Positions 1 to 7,780 of a stretch of DNA of 7,830 nucleotides are shown piece by piece. Within the stretch, counting starts at the first letter, position 1; the number at the start of each line of letters is the position of its first letter. The notes below the pieces were generated by a model. That model was given only the letters and a program-made list of their open reading frames with translations, searched no databases and had not been told where the DNA came from. Where the stretch lies: NCBI GenBank assembly GCA_030592145.1, contig JAUVKJ010000069.1:1-7830 (forward strand), in the 5' to 3' direction. Position numbers and translations under genes: made by a program. The DNA comes from Bacteroides sp. (lineage in GTDB: Bacteria; Bacteroidota; Bacteroidia; Bacteroidales; SM23-62).

Positions 1-312
1 GACCTGGTTGTCGATGGTGAGATCCAGGCCAATTTTGCCATTAATAAGGAGCTCCGGATGAAAAAGTTCCCCTTCAGCAAGTTGCAGGACAAAGAAGTAA
101 ATACTTTTATATTCCCCAACCTCAGCTCAGGAAATATCTCCTATAAAATGCTCCAGGAACTGGCCGGCATGGAAGTGATCGGTCCCATTCTCTTGGGTAT
201 CGGCAAGCCCATCCATGTACTTCACCTGGAAAGCTCTGTCCGTGAGATCGTTAATATGACGGCCATCGCCGTGATCGATGCCCAGGAACTGGCCGAAACC
301 AAACCCAGGTAA
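1..312 (+). CDS. maeB: NADP-dependent malic enzyme, C-terminal end (partial, 5' end outside window)
   Basis: This is the last 103 codons of a gene that begins before the window; the frame is open from base 1 and stops at TAA 310-312. The fragment belongs to the phosphotransacetylase (PTA) fold: a DGEIQANFAIN segment near the start, then FPNLSSGNISYKMLQEL and GPILLGIGKP, ending in SVREIVNMTAIAVIDAQ. True PTAs share the FPNL..GN.AYK and GPIL..G.KP motifs, but usually close with a segment like SVxDIVNVxAITAxQA. The SVREIVNM..AVIDAQ ending is typical of the PTA-like tail of large MaeB malic enzymes. These decarboxylate malate to pyruvate with NADP+ in the cytoplasm, and the tail is thought to be regulatory (acetyl-CoA sensing) rather than a working PTA. 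The catalytic malic domain would lie upstream and is not seen. A malic enzyme gene before ruvA and sprA is a recurring arrangement in Bacteroidota, which supports this reading. A stand-alone PTA is the main alternative. Confidence 0.82.
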   Translation, partial: DLVVDGEIQANFAINKELRMKKFPFSKLQDKEVNTFIFPNLSSGNISYKMLQELAGMEVIGPILLGIGKPIHVLHLESSVREIVNMTAIAVIDAQELAETKPR

Positions 313-318
313 CCTGCC

Positions 319-341
319 AGTTAATATCAGTATGCTCTGCG
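319..341 (+). repeat. Direct repeat copy 1 (23 bp)
   Basis: These 23 bases are identical to 377-399. The unit starts AGTTAATATCAG and ends GCTCTGCG. This copy begins seven bases after the malic enzyme stop codon. It can also pair with the inverted copy at 401-422, which would enclose copy 2 in a 59-base loop. It is therefore a potential competitor of the tight hairpin formed by copy 2. Confidence 0.9.
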
Positions 342-376
342 GGTGAGCAATGCTGTCTGAACCCTTCTTCTCGCCG

Positions 377-399
377 AGTTAATATCAGTATGCTCTGCG
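377..399 (+). repeat. Direct repeat copy 2 (23 bp), left arm of palindrome
   Basis: An exact copy of 319-341, offset by 58 bases. Bases 378-399 are the left arm of the perfect palindrome 378-422. The 35 bases between the two direct copies show no further similarity to either copy. Confidence 0.9.
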
Positions 400-422
400 A
401 CGCAGAGCATACTGATATTAAC
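378..422. repeat. Perfect 45-bp palindrome / hairpin (22-bp arms, 1-base centre)
   Basis: Bases 378-399 and 401-422 are exact reverse complements, with the single base A400 between them. In RNA this would form a stem of about 21 pairs with a 3-base loop. In DNA it could extrude as a cruciform. No uridine tract follows (CATATACTTAC), so it is not a textbook intrinsic terminator, although a stem this strong could still stop or stabilise the malic enzyme transcript. With copy 1 upstream, the set has a direct-direct-inverted order like a REP/REPIN element. The structure is certain; the role is not. Confidence 0.92.
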
Positions 423-433
423 CATATACTTAC

Positions 434-441
434 TATATTTA
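434..441 (+). promoter_or_regulatory. Candidate Bacteroidota -7 box for ruvA-sprA
   Basis: TATATTTA matches seven of eight bases of the Bacteroidota primary sigma -7 consensus TAnnTTTG and lies 25 bases before the ruvA ATG. I see no clear TTTG at the usual -33 spacing; that region falls in the right arm of the palindrome. In AT-rich DNA such a match is expected by chance fairly often, so this is only a candidate. Confidence 0.25.
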
Positions 442-466
442 GTGCTGTATATCTAAGACACTGACC

Positions 467-1048
467 ATGTATGAATTTATCACCGGGGACATCGTTGAAA
501 AGACGCCCACTTTCATCGTCCTGGAAACCGGAAATGTAGGGTATTATATAAACATCACCCTGAATACCTATACCCTCCTCCCCGGCCAGAATCCCTGCCA
601 GCTTTTCATTCATCAGATCGTCCGGGAAGATGCCCATATCCTGTTCGGCTTTATCAGCAGAGAGGAAAGAGAAGTATTCCGGCAGCTGATTTCCGTATCG
701 GGAATTGGCGCGAACACGGCAAGACTGATCCTGTCCTCGCTCGGACCGGCAGAAATTGAACGGTCTGTTAACGAAGGCAATGTAGCAGTACTTCAGGGCA
801 TCAAAGGAATCGGGGAAAAATCTGCACAGCGGATCATCGTTGACCTGAAAGGAAAGATCACCATAAAGGCCGGAATGGACTATTTATACCCCGAACAGAG
901 CAATACTCTGCGAGATGAAGCGTTATCTGCTTTAGTTAATCTTGGTTTTGCAAAAAAGACAGTAGAGAAGGTGCTTGATCAGATTCTCCGGAGGAACGAT
1001 AAGCCTGCCGTGGAAGAGCTTATTAAGGAGGCATTGAAGAAGCTGTGA
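467..1048 (+). CDS. ruvA: Holliday junction branch migration protein RuvA
   Basis: A complete 193-residue RuvA, close to the roughly 190-205 residues usual for the family. RuvA binds four-way DNA junctions as a tetramer in the cytoplasm, and loads the RuvB motor for branch migration in recombination and repair. Domain I (about residues 1-62) is the OB fold: it opens MYEFITGDIVEK and ends IVREDAHILFGF, with E54-D55 matching the acidic pin that E. coli RuvA uses to part strands at the crossover. Domain II (about 63-130) has two helix-hairpin-helix motifs, VSGIG at 77-81 and KGIGEKSAQRII at 113-124. Domain III (about 147-193), which contacts RuvB, begins LRDEALSALVNLGF. The start is ATG 467, with no Shine-Dalgarno; no other start gives the conserved N-terminus. 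ruvB and ruvC are not in this window, which is common in Bacteroidota. sprA follows 27 bases later in the same frame and is probably co-transcribed. Confidence 0.96.
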   Translation: MYEFITGDIVEKTPTFIVLETGNVGYYINITLNTYTLLPGQNPCQLFIHQIVREDAHILFGFISREEREVFRQLISVSGIGANTARLILSSLGPAEIERSVNEGNVAVLQGIKGIGEKSAQRIIVDLKGKITIKAGMDYLYPEQSNTLRDEALSALVNLGFAKKTVEKVLDQILRRNDKPAVEELIKEALKKL

Positions 1049-1075
1049 TTTAACCAACCGCCATCAGCCTGTTTT

Positions 1076-4000
1076 TTGAAGAGGGATATCAAATATATCA
1101 CTGTATCCATACTTGTTTTAGGCCTTTTTCCTGGATTTCTTACCGGGGTATTGGGGCAGGGGGATAGCATTGATCTTAAGTATCCGTTCAGGGAGGATCC
1201 CGATGCAGCTTTTTCTGACGTGGGACAGATCTCCCCCCTCTTCCTGAACAATCCTTCCAATATCGAGTCTGATATTGTTTACGACCCGGAGACCAACTCC
1301 TATGTGTTCTCCCAAAAGATCGGTCAATTTAATTACCGTCCGTCCAGGGTGATGTCCTTTGATGAGTACCGGAACTATGAGATGTCACAGAACAAGCAGC
1401 GTTACTGGAAGCTGCGCAGGTCGGGTGAAAACCTGGAAACCCAGGCCTCCTTCATCCCTACGATCAATGTCGGCGGGGAAGCTTTCGACAGGGTATTTGG
1501 GACAAATACCATCAATATAATCCCCCAGGGATATGCAGAACTGATCTTCGGCTTTAATATGTCAAGGATCGACAACCCTACCCTTACCGAGAAATTGCGC
1601 AAAACACCCTCGTTTACCTTTGAAGAGAAGATCCAGATGAATGTAACGGGTACCATCGGTGACAAAATGAAACTGGGGGTTAATTACAATACGGAAGCAA
1701 CCTTCGAGTTTGAAAACAAGACCAAGCTGGAGTATACCGGAAAGGAAGACGAAATCATAAAAAAGATCGAGGCAGGAGATGTAACCCTGCCCCTGTCCGG
1801 CTCACTTATCCAGGGAAGCCAGAGTCTCTTCGGACTTAAGACCGAACTGCAGTTCGGGAAACTTACCATGACCTCTGTATTTTCCCAGCAGAAAGGAGAG
1901 ACATCGGTCATTGATGTCCAGGGTGGTGCACAGGTCAGTGAATACGAGATAAATGTTGACGAATACGATGCCAACAGGCACTTCTTCCTGTCGCATTATT
2001 TCAAGGATAATTACGATAGGGCCCTGGCCAACCTGCCGATTATAAATTCAGGGATAAACATTTCCAAAATCGAAGTCTGGGTAACTAATAAAACCAGCAA
2101 TTTTGAGAATTCCAGGAACATCCTCCCCCTGATGGACCTGTCCGAATCCCAGGCAAACATTTTTGGTACGGATTACTGGTCGCAGGTACCCGGACAGCTG
2201 GGAGTTCATCCCCGCAACGAACTGAACACCCAGTATGGGGAGATGACAAGCACCTATGCCGGGATCCGTGACATTAACCGAATTACAGCCGTTCTATCTC
2301 CCCTGCTTCCGGGATTTTCACCAGGGCAGGACTATGAAAAAATAGAAAATGCAAGAAAGCTGTCTTCCAGAGAATTCACCCTGAATTCCAAACTGGGTTA
2401 CATCTCACTGAATGCCGCCCTGAATTCAGATGAAGTACTGGCGGTCGCCTATGAATACACCCTCAACGGGAAAACCTTCAAGGTCGGTGAACTTTCTTCC
2501 GACGGAGTGTCCGCTCCCAGTACCCTGATCGTAAAATTACTGAAAGGTACCAACCTGACACCCCGGCTTCCGACGTGGGACCTGATGATGAAGAACATTT
2601 ACTCCATCAGGGCCTTCCAGGTCAATCCCGATGAATTTATTCTCGAGGTCCTCTACAACGATGATAAAACCGGAACCACCATTAATTACCTTCCCGAAGG
2701 TGATATCAAAAACCAGATCCTTATACGGGTACTGAACCTCGACAACCTGAACGACCAGCTTGATCCGGTCCCGGACGGGCGCTTTGACTTTATAACCGGC
2801 ATTACGATCAATCCATCCAATGGAAGAGTGATTTTCCCGGTCCGGGAACCCTTCGGTTCCTACCTGGAAAAGCAGATCAACGACCCTTTTGTTTCCGGGA
2901 AATATGTGTTCAACGAGCTGTATGACTCCACCAAAACCGTCGCATCGCAGATCGCAGAAAAGAACAAGTTTATCATCGCAGGTAGCTACAAATCCTCCAG
3001 CAGCTCCGAGATCATGCTGAATGCCATGAACGTTCCCCAGGGATCCGTCGTGGTGACCGCCGGGGGCAGGCAGCTTACGGAGAATGTGGACTATACGGTG
3101 GATTATACTGCGGGGCGGGTGACCATTATTAACCAGGGACTCCTGGAGTCCGGAACACCGGTCCGGATCTCGCTTGAAAGCACATCCCTGTTTGCCATAC
3201 AGACCAAAACCCTGGTCGGTACTCACCTGGACTATCGCATCTCAGACGACTTCCGCCTTGGTAGTACGATCATGAACCTTACGGAACGTCCCCTTACCCA
3301 GAAGGTGAACATTGGTGATGAACCCATTTCCAATACTATCTGGGGAATCGACGGGTCCTACCGTACAGAATCGCAGTTGCTGACAACATTTGTGGATGCC
3401 ATCCCCCTGATATCCACCCGTGAAACTTCAAACATAACCCTGACCGGTGAATTTGCACACCTGATACCCGGCCATTCACGGGCAATTAAAAAAGAAGGTA
3501 CAGCCTATATTGATGATTTTGAAGGGAGCCAGACTTCCATTGATATGAAAAACTTTGCGGCCTGGGTGTTTTCCAGTACCCCGGCCGGCAGGTTTCCTGA
3601 AGGAATCCTTGTGAATGACAGGACCTACGGGTACAACCGCGCCAAATTTGCATTCTATGTGATCGATCCCCTGTTCCTGAGGAACAATTCCCTCACCCCT
3701 CCCCATATCAAAAACGATCCCAATTCCCAGTCCAGCCATTTTGTCGAAGAAGTTTTTGAAACAGATATTTTCCCGAATAAGGAAAATCCGAGCGGTGTAC
3801 CAACCAATATTTCCGTGTTAAACCTGGCTTTTTATCCACAGGAAAGGGGACTGTACAATTATTCCCCGGATGTAGGCGCCGGAGGAAATCTCCTGAATCC
3901 ACAGCAACGCTGGGGTGGGATCATGCGGGAGATCATGACCATCGACTTCGAAACCTCCAACGTAGAATTCATTGAATTCTGGATGATGGACCCCTTCGTG

Positions 4001-7000
4001 GAAGATCCGGACCACACGGGCGGAGAATTGCTCTTTAATCTGGGAGACATATCGGAGGATATCCTCAGAGATTCCCGTAAGGCCTTTGAGAACGGACTGC
4101 CCCCGGGCGAAGAGATAACCCTGGTAGACACATCTGTCTGGGGAAGGGTACCCCTGGTGCAATCACTCGTCAACGCCTTCAATACTGACCCGGCTTCCCG
4201 TAAATTTCAGGACATCGGGCTTGACGGACTGAACGACGAGGAGGAAAGAGATTTCTTCAGTGATTTTCTTGATACGATCAGCAGCCTGCATGGAACAAAT
4301 TCTCCTGCATACCAGCAGGCCTTCGACGATCCTTCGCAGGATAATTTCCATTATTTCAGGGGCAGCGATTTTGACCAGGCGGAGGTTGGCATTCTGGACC
4401 GCTACCGTGATTACAACAACCACCAGGGAAATTCTCCGACCTCCGAACAGTCCGACGAACCCTACCCGACCACCGGGTCCACCCTTCCGAATGTGGAAGA
4501 CATTAACCGTGACAACACCCTGAACGAAAAAGAGGCGTATTATGAGTATCGTGTCAGCATTAAACCGGGGGCCCTGAAAGTAGGCCAGAATTTCATCACT
4601 GACAAAGTGACCAAAACCTCTGAATTTGCAAATGGCACCAAATCTTCTGTCGACTGGTATCAGTTCCGCATTCCCATCAATGCCTGGGAAGAAAAAACCG
4701 GACCCATTCAGGATTTCAAATCAATTCGCTTTATGCGTATGTACATGACCGGTTTTGAAAAACCGGCCATCCTCCGTTTTGCCAAGCTTGACCTGGTACG
4801 GGGGGAATGGAGAAGATATCACTTTCCCCTGTCACAGGGAGGGGAAGACCTTTCAAGTCCGGAACCCTCTGAAAGCATCCTGAATGTATCAGCGGTCAAT
4901 ATCGAGGAAAACGCCGGGAAAACACCTGTTAATTATGTCCTCCCCCCGGGCATTGACAGAGTTATTGATCCCACCAATCCGCAGCTCAGGCAGCTGAATG
5001 AACAATCCCTGCTGATGAAGGTGGAGAACCTGGATGACGGTGATGCAAAGGCGGTTTATAAAAACATATTCCTCGACATCAGGATGTACAGGAAACTTCA
5101 GATGGAGGTACATGCCGAAGCCATCGAAAATTGCAATATTCTCAATGATGACGACCTTGTTGCCTTTATCCGGATGGGCTCGGATTATAAGGGTAATTAC
5201 TATGAATATGAAGTCCCGCTTAAGGTCACACCCCCGGGACGTTACAATAACGATCTTTACAACGACCGCCTGATTGTCTGGCCGGCTGAAAACCGTTTTG
5301 AAATTACACTTGAAATATTCCAGGATGTCAAGCAGGCCAGAAACGATCAGATGAGGATACTGGGGTCAACGGTGAATTACAACACTGTTTTCAGCATAAT
5401 TGATGCAAAGGGGAACAAGGTAAGTGTGAAGGGAAATCCCAACCTCAGCAATGTGCGCACCATTATGCTGGGGATCAGGAATCCGAAGGCAGGGGATAAT
5501 CCCGGAGAAGATGACGGCATGCCTAAATGCGGGGAGATCTGGCTGAATGAACTGCGTCTTACCGATTTTAACCAGGATGGGGGATGGGCCGCCAATGCCC
5601 GTATGACCGTCAAACTCGCTGATCTTGGAACGGTTACCATGGCGGGAAATACTAGTACCCCGGGGTTTGGAAGCATCGAAAAGAAAGTAAATGAAAGGTC
5701 CAAGGAAGAAGTATTTCAGTATGATATCTCATCCAACCTTGAACTGGGCAAGGTCTTTCCTGAAAAATCGGGGGTAACTATTCCCATGTTCATCGGATTC
5801 TCCGAATCAAGGATCAATCCCCAGTACAACCCGCTGGATCCGGATATCCCACTTAAATCCGCCCTGCGAAATGCCGAAACAAAGGAAGAAAAGGATTCCA
5901 TTAAACACATCGCCCAAGATTACATTAAGCGGAAAAGCCTGAATTTCACGAACGTCAGGAAGAAGAAACTTCAGGGGGCGCCCCGGGTTTACGACCTGTC
6001 GAACTTCACCGCCTCCTATGCCTTCAGCGAGACCTTTTCCCGGAATATCAATACAGAATACGATATCCAGCAGCGGCAGCGGGGATCATTCAACTATAAC
6101 TACAACACGCGGGCAAAGAATGTGCAGCCTTTTGCCAAGGCCAATATATTCTCTTCCCCGTCTCTGAGGCTACTTAAGGATTTCAATTTCTATTTTTACC
6201 CATCCCGGTTCTCTTTCCGCACAGACCTGAACCGCAATTACGGAGAACGCAAGATCCGGAATCTGGCCAATCCCGGAATGCGGATTGACACCATCGTAAA
6301 TAAGAATTTCATCTGGAACCGCTATTATGACCTGAAGTTTGACCTCACCCGGGGCCTTAAATTCGATTTCAGTGCGACCAATACATCAAGGGTCGATGAA
6401 CCCTACGGAGTATACAATAAGGACAGGAGCGATTACGAGCAGAAACGAGACTCGCTCTGGCGCGAGATCCTGACTTTTGGAAGAAATACGCATTATACCC
6501 ATAATCTCAATGTATCCTATTCGGTCCCGATCAACAAGATCCCCCTGCTTAACTGGGTCACCCTGAATGCCAGGTACGGAGCCACCTACACATGGGATGT
6601 TGGTCCCCTGACGGCCGACACCATTGATCTTGGGAACACTGTCAAAAATTCAAATAATTTTCAGCTGAACGGACAGTTGAACATGACGAACCTCTACAAT
6701 AAGGTTCCATACCTCAAGGAGGTCAACCAAAAATTCCGGAGCGGATTCAGGCAACCTTCAGGAGAGTCCAGAACCAAGGAGGTAACTTACACCCAGGAAG
6801 GGATTACCCTGCGTGCAGGCAGGGCCCGTTCGATCAATCATAAACTTAAAACCGAAATTGTAACGGTAACTTTCTTGGACGAAAACGGGCAGGAGATCCA
6901 GGGAGAACTGGAAATTGCCAGTGAGAACCGCATAAGCTTTACAACCCAGGAGGACTACCGCAGGGTGCGGGTGGAGGTGGTCGGGACGATAGAAAAGGGG

Positions 7001-7780
7001 GATAATCCACTGATTATAATAGCGGATTATACCAGCCGTCTTCTGATGAGTTTCCGGAATATCTCCGTCTCCTACAACCAGAGCAATGGCTCCATGCTGC
7101 CCGGATACAAACCTACCACCAACATGCTCGGGATGCAGAATTTTAACGGTACCCTTGCCCCTGGATGGCCCTTTATCCTGGGATGGCAGGATGAGAATTT
7201 TCCCTTACAGGCAATCAATAACGGCTGGCTTTCCCGGGATCCCATGATCAATTCTCCCTTTATCATGAATCACTCGAATACCTTCAATATCAGAAGCACT
7301 GTGGAGCCTCTTCCCGGACTGCGTATCGACCTGACTGCAAACCGCAACTATACGGAAAACATAAATGAATACTACATTGCCGACATCAACGGCAATTACC
7401 CTGACAGTACCCGGAGCCGCCAGCAGACAGGGAATTTCTCCATGTCATACATTACCCTGGGAACCGCCTTCGAAAAGGTGTACAGCGATGATAATTTTGC
7501 TTCAGAGACATTCGAAAAATTCAAAAACGAATACAGGTTTATCATTTCTAAGCGCCTGGCCCACGAGCGTGCGGATATAGATTACCTGCCAATCCCGATT
7601 GATTCTACAGGATATTATGATGGTTACGGTCCCAATTCTCAGGCTGTCCTTATACCGGCTTTCCTGGCGACTTATGGAAACAAGGACATCAACCGTATAG
7701 GCCTGAGCGCACTTCCCGGGATCAGGGAGATGTTGCCAAACTGGCGTGTGACCTTCGATGGTTTGTCAATTCTGCAATAA
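1076..7780 (+). CDS. sprA: T9SS outer-membrane translocon SprA (Sov family), apparently truncated at the C-terminus
   Basis: A 2234-residue SprA/Sov protein. In Flavobacterium johnsoniae SprA is a single-chain 36-strand outer-membrane beta-barrel through which folded type IX cargo exits, with PorV and a plug protein as partners. The start is TTG 1076: there is no ATG between the ruvA stop and codon 90 or so. TTG gives a clear signal peptide (basic MKRDIKY, hydrophobic core to about residue 27). The SprA N-terminal motifs follow: SFDEYRNYEMSQ, GGEAFDRVFGTNTINIIPQG (from 133), GFNMSRIDNPTLTEKLR (about 158) and TGKEDEIIKKIEAGDVTLPL (221-240). Later come YIDDFEGSQTSIDMKNFAAW (about 810), acidic loops at 1046-1057 and 1142-1153, and KCGEIWLNELRLTDF (from 1484). 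The C-terminal third is rich in alternating aromatic and polar strands. The only cysteines are C1353 and C1485. Known homologues have about 2400-2500 residues. Here the family pattern runs to LPNWRVTFDGLS (2220-2231), then ILQ and TAA, so roughly the last 150-250 residues are missing. Identity is near certain; function of this copy is doubtful. Confidence 0.96.
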   Translation: MKRDIKYITVSILVLGLFPGFLTGVLGQGDSIDLKYPFREDPDAAFSDVGQISPLFLNNPSNIESDIVYDPETNSYVFSQKIGQFNYRPSRVMSFDEYRNYEMSQNKQRYWKLRRSGENLETQASFIPTINVGGEAFDRVFGTNTINIIPQGYAELIFGFNMSRIDNPTLTEKLRKTPSFTFEEKIQMNVTGTIGDKMKLGVNYNTEATFEFENKTKLEYTGKEDEIIKKIEAGDVTLPLSGSLIQGSQSLFGLKTELQFGKLTMTSVFSQQKGETSVIDVQGGAQVSEYEINVDEYDANRHFFLSHYFKDNYDRALANLPIINSGINISKIEVWVTNKTSNFENSRNILPLMDLSESQANIFGTDYWSQVPGQLGVHPRNELNTQYGEMTSTYAGIRDINRITAVLSPLLPGFSPGQDYEKIENARKLSSREFTLNSKLGYISLNAALNSDEVLAVAYEYTLNGKTFKVGELSSDGVSAPSTLIVKLLKGTNLTPRLPTWDLMMKNIYSIRAFQVNPDEFILEVLYNDDKTGTTINYLPEGDIKNQILIRVLNLDNLNDQLDPVPDGRFDFITGITINPSNGRVIFPVREPFGSYLEKQINDPFVSGKYVFNELYDSTKTVASQIAEKNKFIIAGSYKSSSSSEIMLNAMNVPQGSVVVTAGGRQLTENVDYTVDYTAGRVTIINQGLLESGTPVRISLESTSLFAIQTKTLVGTHLDYRISDDFRLGSTIMNLTERPLTQKVNIGDEPISNTIWGIDGSYRTESQLLTTFVDAIPLISTRETSNITLTGEFAHLIPGHSRAIKKEGTAYIDDFEGSQTSIDMKNFAAWVFSSTPAGRFPEGILVNDRTYGYNRAKFAFYVIDPLFLRNNSLTPPHIKNDPNSQSSHFVEEVFETDIFPNKENPSGVPTNISVLNLAFYPQERGLYNYSPDVGAGGNLLNPQQRWGGIMREIMTIDFETSNVEFIEFWMMDPFVEDPDHTGGELLFNLGDISEDILRDSRKAFENGLPPGEEITLVDTSVWGRVPLVQSLVNAFNTDPASRKFQDIGLDGLNDEEERDFFSDFLDTISSLHGTNSPAYQQAFDDPSQDNFHYFRGSDFDQAEVGILDRYRDYNNHQGNSPTSEQSDEPYPTTGSTLPNVEDINRDNTLNEKEAYYEYRVSIKPGALKVGQNFITDKVTKTSEFANGTKSSVDWYQFRIPINAWEEKTGPIQDFKSIRFMRMYMTGFEKPAILRFAKLDLVRGEWRRYHFPLSQGGEDLSSPEPSESILNVSAVNIEENAGKTPVNYVLPPGIDRVIDPTNPQLRQLNEQSLLMKVENLDDGDAKAVYKNIFLDIRMYRKLQMEVHAEAIENCNILNDDDLVAFIRMGSDYKGNYYEYEVPLKVTPPGRYNNDLYNDRLIVWPAENRFEITLEIFQDVKQARNDQMRILGSTVNYNTVFSIIDAKGNKVSVKGNPNLSNVRTIMLGIRNPKAGDNPGEDDGMPKCGEIWLNELRLTDFNQDGGWAANARMTVKLADLGTVTMAGNTSTPGFGSIEKKVNERSKEEVFQYDISSNLELGKVFPEKSGVTIPMFIGFSESRINPQYNPLDPDIPLKSALRNAETKEEKDSIKHIAQDYIKRKSLNFTNVRKKKLQGAPRVYDLSNFTASYAFSETFSRNINTEYDIQQRQRGSFNYNYNTRAKNVQPFAKANIFSSPSLRLLKDFNFYFYPSRFSFRTDLNRNYGERKIRNLANPGMRIDTIVNKNFIWNRYYDLKFDLTRGLKFDFSATNTSRVDEPYGVYNKDRSDYEQKRDSLWREILTFGRNTHYTHNLNVSYSVPINKIPLLNWVTLNARYGATYTWDVGPLTADTIDLGNTVKNSNNFQLNGQLNMTNLYNKVPYLKEVNQKFRSGFRQPSGESRTKEVTYTQEGITLRAGRARSINHKLKTEIVTVTFLDENGQEIQGELEIASENRISFTTQEDYRRVRVEVVGTIEKGDNPLIIIADYTSRLLMSFRNISVSYNQSNGSMLPGYKPTTNMLGMQNFNGTLAPGWPFILGWQDENFPLQAINNGWLSRDPMINSPFIMNHSNTFNIRSTVEPLPGLRIDLTANRNYTENINEYYIADINGNYPDSTRSRQQTGNFSMSYITLGTAFEKVYSDDNFASETFEKFKNEYRFIISKRLAHERADIDYLPIPIDSTGYYDGYGPNSQAVLIPAFLATYGNKDINRIGLSALPGIREMLPNWRVTFDGLSILQ

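Larger units (their letters stand above)
313..466. other. Intergenic region between malic enzyme gene and ruvA, repeat-rich
   Basis: This is 154 bases with no credible coding frame on either strand. Its first two thirds are taken up by a three-copy repeat described in separate entries. The last 44 bases are AT-rich and lead into the ruvA start with no Shine-Dalgarno sequence, as is usual in Bacteroidota. The arrangement suggests that the malic enzyme transcript ends in, or is processed at, the hairpin, and that ruvA-sprA has its own promoter. That is inference from layout only. Confidence 0.7.

Noticed and set aside
319..399. CRISPR-like geometry: two 23-bp direct repeats separated by 35 bp
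   Set aside because: There are only two direct copies, the third copy is inverted and adjacent, and there are no cas genes. This is better explained as a palindromic repeat element.
378..422. Integron attC-like site, because the arms end in GTTAATA and TATTAAC
   Set aside because: The ends do not match the GTTRRRY/RYYYAAC cores, the palindrome is perfect rather than bulged, and there is no integrase or cassette array.
378..435. Classical intrinsic terminator after the malic enzyme gene
   Set aside because: The stem is strong, but no uridine tract follows it. It is kept only as a possible function of the repeat.
1024..1036. Strong Shine-Dalgarno-like AAGGAGG followed by TTG near the ruvA end
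   Set aside because: The TTG is an in-frame leucine codon in the conserved RuvA tail, with only three codons before the stop. It is about 45 bases from the sprA start, too far to serve it.
2537..3226. Antisense open frame of 229 codons inside sprA
   Set aside because: It lies wholly opposite strongly conserved sprA coding sequence, has no recognisable domain, and is low in complexity in the way antisense shadows are.
7742..7762. Group II intron 5' end (GTGTG at 7746-7750) as the cause of the sprA break
   Set aside because: The GTGTG lies within codons for the conserved NWRVTFDG segment, and SprA similarity continues past it, so the break is further downstream.
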